Below are positions 5,862 through 10,385 of a DNA stretch of 10,385 nucleotides, one piece after another (within the stretch, counting starts at the first letter, position 1; each line of letters opens with the position of its first letter). The DNA lies in assembly GCA_017450425.1 (NCBI GenBank), contig JAFSUV010000087.1, forward strand, positions 1-10,385. Direction: 5' to 3'. Under the pieces are notes generated by a model, which saw nothing but the letters and a program-made list of their open reading frames with translations, made no database searches and was not told the DNA's origin. A program made the translations under genes and the position numbers. Source of the stretch: Kiritimatiellia bacterium. Lineage in GTDB: Bacteria; Verrucomicrobiota; Kiritimatiellia; RFP12; UBA3636.

Positions 5862-7214
5862 CTATGCGCCTTTGCCGGAGAGGGACGACGGCGACGGCAA
5901 TTCGCCGGGATCGAGAGGAATCGATGCGCGGGACGCGAGGACTTCGCCCGCCAGATACAGCGAACCCGCGATCACCACCTGGCTGCCGCTCGCGGCGGCA
6001 TCGGCGCGCGCTTCATCGATGGCTTCCGCCACCGAGTGCGCGGCCACTGCGTTCTTAACGCCGGCGCCACGGACGAAAGCGGCCAGTTTTTCGGCGGAGA
6101 CGCCGCGAGGCGTGGCAAGCGGCACAGTCCATACCCGCCCCGCCAACGGGGCGATTTCGCGCATGAAACCGGCTGCATCCTTGTCGTCGCACATTCCGCA
6201 CACAAACCGCACGGCGCGCCGTGCGCCCGCGTCCTTCAGCGCGCGTACAAGCGCACACGCCGCGCAAGGATTGTGCGCGCCGTCGAGTATGACGGGCGGG
6301 CTGTCGCCGAGAAGCTCAAAGCGCGCCGGCACTCTCGCCGCGGAGAGTCCGGCCTTAACGGCCTTTAGCGGAATGGCCCGTCCGATGACGCTTTCAAGCT
6401 CTTCCAACGCCGCCACGGCCGTAGCCGCATTTTCGATTTGGTACGACGCCGCGAGGGAGAGAGTGAGGCGACCGTACGAGCGCGCGCCGGTTTCGATTTC
6501 CACGGTCTGGCTTTGGAGCGAGCCGCCGACGCGGCCCACGCCGACCGTCTCGTCCGCAAGGCGCACCGGCGCGCCAACCGCCGCAGCGTGCCGGCAAATG
6601 GCCGCCTTGGCCTCTTCCGGCATGGCACCCACGACGAGCGGAACGCCTTTGCGCGCGATCCCCGCCTTTTCAAGCGCGATTTTTTCGAGCGTGTCGCCAA
6701 GCCACTGCGTGTGTTCGAGACCGATGCGCGAAATCGCCGAAACTACAGGTTTCAGCGCATTCGTCGCGTCGAGTCTGCCGCCGAGACCGACTTCGCAGAC
6801 AACGAGCGGAACGCCTTCCCGCGCGAAATGCAACGCGGCAATGGCCGTGGCCATTTCAAAAAAGGTCGCGTCTGCGCCGCCGGCGGCGGAGATGTCGCGC
6901 GCCGCCCTTTCCGCCTCTTCGACAAGCGCGGAAAGGCGATCGTCTGAAATCGCCTCGCCGCCTATGCGTATCCGCTCGGAGAAGCGGATCAGATGGGGGG
7001 ACGTGTAAAGCCCCGCACGCACCCCCAGCGCGGACAGCACCGAGTGGATCATCGCGCAAACGGATCCCTTGCCGTCGGTCCCCGCGACATGGACGATCCG
7101 AAAGGCGTCCTGAGGATCGCCAAGGCGGTGCAGAAGCGCTTCCACCATGGCGAGTCCTGGCTTCATGCCGAAGGAGCGCCGGGAAAAAAGTTTTTCGGCG
7201 GGATCCGTTTTCAC
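5862..7214 (-). CDS. folC: Bifunctional dihydrofolate synthase / folylpolyglutamate synthase
   Basis: 450 aa, normal for FolC, a cytoplasmic Mur-ligase-type enzyme. It joins glutamate to dihydropteroate and adds further glutamates to folates with ATP, via an acyl phosphate. Motifs in order: the P-loop HVAGTDGKGS (42-51, with Asp where Asn is most common), TSPHL (71-75), FFEMATAIAALHF (118-130), EVGLGGRLDATN (141-152), IGLEHTQWLGDTLEKIALEKAGI (164-186), ENAATAVAALE (261-271), VPARFE (295-300), and ILDGAHNPCA (309-318), which begins the C-terminal domain. The start is GTG at 7214. It is preferred over ATG at codon 17 because FolC proteins normally carry a helix of this kind (SRRSFGMKPGLAMVEALLHRLG) before the P-loop. 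The start is 8 nt after the CsgG gene, so the two are probably translated from one mRNA. No Shine-Dalgarno is seen. Confidence 0.95.
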   Translation of the reverse strand: MKTDPAEKLFSRRSFGMKPGLAMVEALLHRLGDPQDAFRIVHVAGTDGKGSVCAMIHSVLSALGVRAGLYTSPHLIRFSERIRIGGEAISDDRLSALVEEAERAARDISAAGGADATFFEMATAIAALHFAREGVPLVVCEVGLGGRLDATNALKPVVSAISRIGLEHTQWLGDTLEKIALEKAGIARKGVPLVVGAMPEEAKAAICRHAAAVGAPVRLADETVGVGRVGGSLQSQTVEIETGARSYGRLTLSLAASYQIENAATAVAALEELESVIGRAIPLKAVKAGLSAARVPARFELLGDSPPVILDGAHNPCAACALVRALKDAGARRAVRFVCGMCDDKDAAGFMREIAPLAGRVWTVPLATPRGVSAEKLAAFVRGAGVKNAVAAHSVAEAIDEARADAAASGSQVVIAGSLYLAGEVLASRASIPLDPGELPSPSSLSGKGA

Positions 7215-7222
7215 GGAAAACG

Positions 7223-8122
7223 CTACTTGGCAGGGTGTACGCCCATGCCTTTGGCCGCGCCTTCGAGCGGTGTCGTGTAAGCGACCTTCTCCTTGACTTC
7301 GGTCACCGTGACGGTGCCGATCTTGGTCATTTCGCTGTCAAGAACTTCGCCGGTGTCTTCATCGACAAGTTCCTCAACGTTGCCGATGTCGAACTTCATG
7401 CCGACCTCGACGCCTTCGCGCGAACCGCGGTTGATGATGAGCTTGTCGGCCTTGGCGAGCGCGACGGAGCCTTGCCACGGGATGGATTCGAGCTGCGAAA
7501 TGATGAACTCCATCGCCTGGTTGATCGCGTCGGTCGTGGCTTGGCCCATATTGTCCTTTTCAAAGCCGCCGAGATCGCCGGTCAGCCCGCCCAGCGCCGA
7601 TCCGTGATAACCGAGGGAGAGACCGCGCCTGCCGCTTTTGCCGGTGACGCTCTTCGACCCTTTCACCTGGCCGGTCGTGGAATCGACTACGTAGATCGTC
7701 ACGTTGATTTCCGCCGAGCCGCTGTCGCCGCCGATCGTAATGCCGCGGAAACCGATCCCGCCGCCGCCGCCCTTCGTCTCCTGGACGTGGGTGATGGCGC
7801 CCTTCACGAGCAACTGCGCGGGCGACATCTGTCCGGTCTTCGGAGCTTTCTTGCCGCCGGCCACGCGCCCGGATGCGGCCAGATCCTGCTCCGCCATGGC
7901 GGCGCCGCGCATGTCGGCTTCGCCGAGGACTATGAATTTGCCGCTCTGCACCAACTGGTCCGTTAGGATTTCGCCCCAGGCGTCGCCAAGATTCCAGCGG
8001 CCGCTCCAGTTCGCCTTGTTCTCGAACTGGTTGACCATGATCGTATAGCGCAGGTTGCCGCCGTCGGCGAGCGCAGTCGCGGCAACCGCCGCCACCGCAA
8101 GGGAAAGGATTGATTTTTGCAT
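7223..8122 (-). CDS. CsgG-family exported protein
   Basis: 299 aa. Residues 1-19 are a Sec signal peptide (basic K3, hydrophobic core, ALA before the likely cut at 19/20). There is no lipobox cysteine, so unlike E. coli CsgG it is not an obvious lipoprotein. Residues 25-215 match the CsgG/HfaB fold: NLGDAWGEILTDQLVQSGKFIVLGEADMRG (44-73), MAEQDLAASGRV (76-87), AQLLVKGAITHVQ (102-114), a Gly-rich turn (118-136), then INVTIYVVDSTTGQVKGSKSVTGKSGR (139-165) and an amphipathic helix NQAMEFIISQLESIPW (201-216). The tail (230-288), with NRGSREGVEVGMKFDI and an acidic 'DEDTGE' loop, resembles the C-terminal beta domain seen in FlgT-like proteins. The family forms or assists outer-membrane secretion pores for surface fibres; no curli subunit gene is visible here. 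First gene of a minus-strand unit with folC. No Shine-Dalgarno; an A-rich run precedes ATG 8122. Confidence 0.82.
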   Translation of the reverse strand: MQKSILSLAVAAVAATALADGGNLRYTIMVNQFENKANWSGRWNLGDAWGEILTDQLVQSGKFIVLGEADMRGAAMAEQDLAASGRVAGGKKAPKTGQMSPAQLLVKGAITHVQETKGGGGGIGFRGITIGGDSGSAEINVTIYVVDSTTGQVKGSKSVTGKSGRRGLSLGYHGSALGGLTGDLGGFEKDNMGQATTDAINQAMEFIISQLESIPWQGSVALAKADKLIINRGSREGVEVGMKFDIGNVEELVDEDTGEVLDSEMTKIGTVTVTEVKEKVAYTTPLEGAAKGMGVHPAK

Positions 8123-8173
8123 TGTTTTTTTGCGTTGCTTCTACGCACGGCCCATTGCCGCGCTTTGGCGCAC

Positions 8174-8202
8174 ATGATACATTTCAACCTGGAGAAAATC
8201 AA
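8174..8202 (-). promoter_or_regulatory. Promoter of the CsgG–folC–symporter unit
   Basis: On the minus strand TTGATT (8197-8202, 4 of 6 consensus) and TATCAT (8174-8179, 5 of 6) are separated by exactly 17 nt. The predicted start near 8167 leaves a ~45-nt leader before ATG 8122. It lies in the divergent region shared with the serine hydrolase gene. Confidence 0.6.
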
Positions 8203-8277
8203 GACTTCGCGCACCGAGCATTTTCCCGTCTGACTTGATGCAAAATGAAGCCCGCGCCGAAAAACCGGCCTGAAGCG

Positions 8278-8286
8278 TGATATCAT
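8278..8286 (+). promoter_or_regulatory. Extended -10 promoter of the serine hydrolase gene
   Basis: TGA (8278-8280) directly precedes TATCAT (8281-8286, 5 of 6 consensus), an extended -10 element. The -35 region (around 8257-8263) is poor, which extended -10 promoters tolerate. The leader would be about 30 nt with GGAG (8309-8312) before the start. The context GTGATA--AT-CGG resembles that of the promoter at 1424-1432. Confidence 0.5.
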
Positions 8287-8320
8287 TCGGGCGTCCGGTT
8301 TCAAACATGGAGCATTTCAG

Positions 8321-9559
8321 ATGAAGTTTCCCATTTCCGCCCTCGTTTTCGCCCTTTCCGCCGCCATGCCGCTTGCCTCCGTGGCCGGCGACGCCTTTTC
8401 CGATGCGCTCGCGCCGTCGCCCGACGCACACGTGGCACGCGCGCTGGCGCCGTATGTCGAGAGCGGTGCGCTTCCCGGCGCGGTGAGCATCGTCTGCGAC
8501 GGGGATCGCACGGAAGTTTCATGCGCCGGCTTCGCCGATGTCGCGGCGCGGCGCCCGATTTCCCTTGACGACGCCTTCATGCAGTGCTCGCAAACAAAGG
8601 GCTTCTGCGGCGTCACGGCGGCGATCCTTGTGGAGGAGGGCCGCCTCTCGCTCGACGACCCCGTGTCGAAGTATCTGCCGGAGTTCAAAACGCTCTGGGT
8701 CAAGGTCTCCGAGACGAACGACACCCGGACGCTAAAAAAGGCCCAAAACGAACTTACGGTCCGCATGTGCCTGAACCACACCGGCGGCTTCCCGTTCGAG
8801 ATTCCGGCAAAGTCGCCCGACGTCCCCGGCGGCGGCGGGTCCGGCGGCATGCCGATCCGCTCCGCCGCCGCCACGGCTGCGTCCCAGCCGCTCCTGTTCG
8901 AGCCGGGAACGGATGTCAGGTATTCCAATACGGGTATCGACATCGCCGCCGCAGTCGTCCAGACAATCGTCGGCAAGCCCTGGGACCAATTCCTTCAGGA
9001 GCGCGTACTCGACCCGCTTGGCATGGCGGAGACCCGCTTCAAGCCGACCGACGCGCAGATCGCCTCCAAGGTCGAAATGTACGACGCCCACGGCGACGCT
9101 CCCGCGACGTGGAAATCCCACAACAACCAGGAGCAACGCCCGTATAACGACGACCACGTATTCCCGTCGGCCGGAGCGGGGCTCTGGACGACGGCCCGCG
9201 ACCAGGTGAAGTTCTACCGCATGCTCATGAACGGCGGCGTCGGCGACAACGGCGCGAGAATCCTCGGCGAGGACACTGTTCGCGCCATCCTCGCCACGTC
9301 AACGCGCCCGAATGGCCTCGGCGGCTATTCGCTCGGGCTCAACGCCACGGCAGACGGCCACGGCTGGTTCGGGCACGGCGGCGCATGGGGTACTAACTGC
9401 CAGGTCGATATGGACAGGCGCCGCCTCAAACTCTGGGTCGTCCAGCTCAACGGCGCCCCGCGCCCCTGGGACAAGGCGCGCGCCGCCGCGGAGGACGCAT
9501 TCTTCGCCGAAGCAATCGACCGCACCGACGAGCGCGCCTACACTGGCCGCACGGAATAG
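8321..9559 (+). CDS. Secreted serine hydrolase, class C beta-lactamase/EstB-like
   Basis: 412 aa from ATG 8321, with GGAG at 8309-8312 (8-nt spacing). Residues 1-22 are a Sec signal peptide ending ASVA. The serine beta-lactamase/penicillin-binding fold follows. The SxxK motif is S90-Q-T-K93 with S90 as nucleophile, followed by GFCGVTAAILVEEGRLSLDDPVSKYLPEF (94-122), highly typical of the family. LNHTGGFPFE (151-160), the YSN motif Y201-S-N203 and VLDPLGMAETRF (229-240) come next. The H-G-G motif H352-G353-G354 replaces the KTG of classical enzymes, as in esterase-type members. It acts in the periplasm or outside the cell. The family includes esterases, D-aminopeptidases and peptide hydrolases, so true beta-lactamase activity should not be assumed. 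A Gly-rich loop lies at 169-176. The end looks complete, but a reading frame from the opposite strand overlaps its last 261 nt. It is transcribed alone and divergently from the CsgG gene. Confidence 0.9.
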   Translation: MKFPISALVFALSAAMPLASVAGDAFSDALAPSPDAHVARALAPYVESGALPGAVSIVCDGDRTEVSCAGFADVAARRPISLDDAFMQCSQTKGFCGVTAAILVEEGRLSLDDPVSKYLPEFKTLWVKVSETNDTRTLKKAQNELTVRMCLNHTGGFPFEIPAKSPDVPGGGGSGGMPIRSAAATAASQPLLFEPGTDVRYSNTGIDIAAAVVQTIVGKPWDQFLQERVLDPLGMAETRFKPTDAQIASKVEMYDAHGDAPATWKSHNNQEQRPYNDDHVFPSAGAGLWTTARDQVKFYRMLMNGGVGDNGARILGEDTVRAILATSTRPNGLGGYSLGLNATADGHGWFGHGGAWGTNCQVDMDRRRLKLWVVQLNGAPRPWDKARAAAEDAFFAEAIDRTDERAYTGRTE

Positions 9560-9865
9560 CGGCTCGACCCGATCCGCCGCGGCGGCTGCGTTCGTGCCTG
9601 AAACGGGGTCGAAGACGCCATAGCCGGCGGGAAAGGCGTTCGTGCCCTGGGGGCAGGAATCGCCGCCGGCGATCCACGACGCGCCGGAGCGGGACGACGG
9701 CACGGCGTCGAGCGAGCCGCCGTCGCCCTGGTTGGAAAATACAGTCGCGGTCGTAGTGCGGACACCGCTCTCGCAGAAGAGCGGCCGGAAGGCGACAGTT
9801 CCTGCGAGGGCGGACGCAGCGCAGGAGAGAGAGACGGCGATCGTCGCGATTTTTGCTTTGTTCAT
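9299..9865 (-). CDS. Small exported protein, probably truncated, unknown function
   Basis: 188 aa from ATG 9865; the frame is open further upstream, but only this start puts the signal peptide at the N-terminus. AGGA lies 8 nt upstream. Residues 1-21 (MNKAKIATIAVSLSCAASALA) are a clear Sec signal peptide. Residues 22-102 are rich in Gly, Ser, Thr and Ala, with four cysteines counting the one in the signal (C15, C31, C71 and one beyond), and contain GVFDPVSGTN (83-92). No family is recognised. From about residue 103 the frame is antisense to the serine hydrolase gene, codon for codon. There the only barrier to an open frame is the rare codons TTA, CTA and TCA of the sense gene, so the run-on is probably meaningless. 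The likely picture is an exported protein that lost its natural C-terminus and stop, leaving a gene remnant. Alternatively it is a genuine overlapping gene. It follows the AraC-family gene on the same strand. Confidence 0.45.
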   Translation of the reverse strand: MNKAKIATIAVSLSCAASALAGTVAFRPLFCESGVRTTTATVFSNQGDGGSLDAVPSSRSGASWIAGGDSCPQGTNAFPAGYGVFDPVSGTNAAAAADRVEPLFRAASVGALVGAVDCFGEECVLRGGARLVPGARGAVELDDPEFEAAPVHIDLAVSTPCAAVPEPAVAVCRGVEPERIAAEAIRAR

Positions 9866-9925
9866 CTTGACAGTCCTGGAAGGTTTGCGGGATGCGCGGC
9901 AATTAGCCCACAATGGACTGTCAAG
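9866..9925. promoter_or_regulatory. 11-bp perfect inverted repeat between AraC-family and exported-protein genes
   Basis: CTTGACAGTCC (9866-9876) and GGACTGTCAAG (9915-9925) are perfect reverse complements separated by 38 nt. On the minus strand, the first arm met carries TTGACA, a perfect -35 hexamer, and the second arm touches the ATG of the exported protein and carries its ribosome-site bases. It could be an operator pair for a looping or dimeric regulator, or a stem that masks the start codon if transcribed from further upstream. No standard -10 is found 16-18 nt after the TTGACA. Confidence 0.5.
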
Positions 9926-9931
9926 TGCGTC

Positions 9932-10385
9932 TCAAATGCTGTCTTGTAAGTCCCGCGCGTCCACGCCGCCGCGCCAGTCGCTTGGCGTCGAGCCGAAGCG
10001 CGCCTTGAATGCCGCCGCGAAGTGCGACTGCGAGCGGTCGTGGATGGCGACGGCGACCTGCTTGACGGAAAGCGCGCTTTCGCGCAGGAGGCGCGACGCG
10101 GCGTCGAGGCGGAGGGCGGCGAGGTGCTTTTCCGGGGGTTCACCGACAATGGAGGTGAACCGGCGGTAGAAGGCGCTTCGCGAGAAGCCGAGGGCGCGGG
10201 CCTCGGCGGCGAAGTCGATGGTCTTCAGACAGCGCGCCGGCAGCGATGCGGAGAAGGCGCGGATGCGGTCGTCGTCCGACGGCCTCACAACGGCACCGGA
10301 AAGCGCCCGCCCCGGCTGCGCCGCCGGATGGTCGCGCAGGGCGACGAGGCGCGTGACGAGCGCCCAGCAGCGGGCGTCGAGTTCA
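9932..10385 (-). CDS. AraC-family transcriptional regulator, C-terminal part (cut by right window edge)
   Basis: The frame is open from the right edge to TGA at 9932-9934, giving 150 visible residues; the N-terminal sensor domain lies outside the window. An internal GTG at 10288 is not likely to be the start because the frame continues with plausible coding sequence to the edge. The last ~100 residues are an AraC/XylS DNA-binding domain with two helix-turn-helix units. The first is FAAEARALGFSRSAFYRRF followed by GEPPEKHLAALRLDAASRLL; the second is SVKQVAVAIHDRSQSHFAAAFKARFG ending in STPSDWR, the usual 'G.TP..yR' close. It is an activator or repressor of unknown ligand. It probably controls adjacent genes, including the exported-protein remnant 66 nt downstream. 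Confidence 0.85.
   Translation of the reverse strand, partial: ELDARCWALVTRLVALRDHPAAQPGRALSGAVVRPSDDDRIRAFSASLPARCLKTIDFAAEARALGFSRSAFYRRFTSIVGEPPEKHLAALRLDAASRLLRESALSVKQVAVAIHDRSQSHFAAAFKARFGSTPSDWRGGVDARDLQDSI

Noticed and set aside
5803..7008. Long plus-strand open frame (401 codons) opposite folC
   Set aside because: It is antisense to a gene with unmistakable FolC motifs; its product is Ser/Ala/Arg/Pro-rich with no family features, as expected of shadow frames in GC-rich DNA.
8307..8324. Five-codon frame overlapping the serine hydrolase start (ATGA overlap)
   Set aside because: It has no ribosome site of its own and is far too short to judge; the GGAG inside it serves the main start.
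8321..9559. Calling the serine hydrolase an antibiotic-resistance beta-lactamase
   Set aside because: It has S90/K93, Y201 and an HGG motif, but these are shared with esterases and peptidases of the same fold; resistance cannot be inferred from sequence.
9574..9585. Perfect 12-bp palindrome CCGCCGCGGCGG after the serine hydrolase gene
   Set aside because: It is explained by a run of Ala codons in the opposite-strand frame; it has no loop and no T-tract.
9896..9924. Full promoter using TTGACA at 9919-9924 (minus strand)
   Set aside because: The hexamer is perfect, but the nearest -10-like sequence (TAATTG) is only 13 nt away and the 16-18 nt spacing gives GC-rich sequence.

Overview
The window is GC-rich bacterial chromosome, densely packed, with mainly G/C in third codon positions. 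It carries a MarR–MFS pair, a GntR/LacI-type fusion regulator, a very large sodium:solute symporter, a CsgG-family exported protein and a class C-type serine hydrolase. Some genes have clear Shine-Dalgarno sites and others have none. Together this suggests a member of the PVC group, possibly a gut or anaerobic Kiritimatiellota/Lentisphaerota-like organism. That placement is inference from gene style; the window has no rRNA or other marker that settles it.

Layout. Positions 1-1053 (minus strand) hold a marR-type repressor gene followed by an MFS transporter gene cut by the left edge. They share a strong sigma-70-like promoter with candidate operators. Positions 1054-1592 are an intergenic region with no convincing gene. 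It contains a degenerate 8-bp tandem repeat, two perfect hairpins, a 10-bp direct repeat and an extended -10 promoter pointing right. Positions 1593-2229 (plus) hold two small membrane-protein genes of unknown function, 7 nt apart. They are followed by a GntR-type regulator with a LacI-like ligand-binding domain (2297-3394). This regulator meets a large symporter gene (3391-5784, minus) tail to tail, and the two stop codons overlap.

Positions 3391-8122 (minus) form a likely co-directional unit in the order CsgG-family protein, folC, symporter. The first two are 8 nt apart and the last two 77 nt apart. A promoter is visible upstream of the CsgG gene. The 198-nt region 8123-8320 is divergent and also holds an extended -10 promoter for a secreted serine hydrolase (8321-9559, plus). 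Downstream and opposite lie an AraC-family regulator, cut by the right edge, and a small exported protein. The frame of the exported protein runs on antisense into the serine hydrolase gene and looks truncated. An 11-bp perfect inverted repeat sits between these last two genes.

How the parts may work together: three regulator classes (MarR, GntR/LacI, AraC) each sit beside a transport or secreted function. This is a common arrangement for locally regulated uptake, efflux and surface functions. FolC is the only clear housekeeping enzyme. I found no CRISPR array, tRNA, rRNA, transposase or phage gene. The least explained items are the small membrane pair, the truncated exported protein with its flanking inverted repeat, and the repeat-rich intergenic region.
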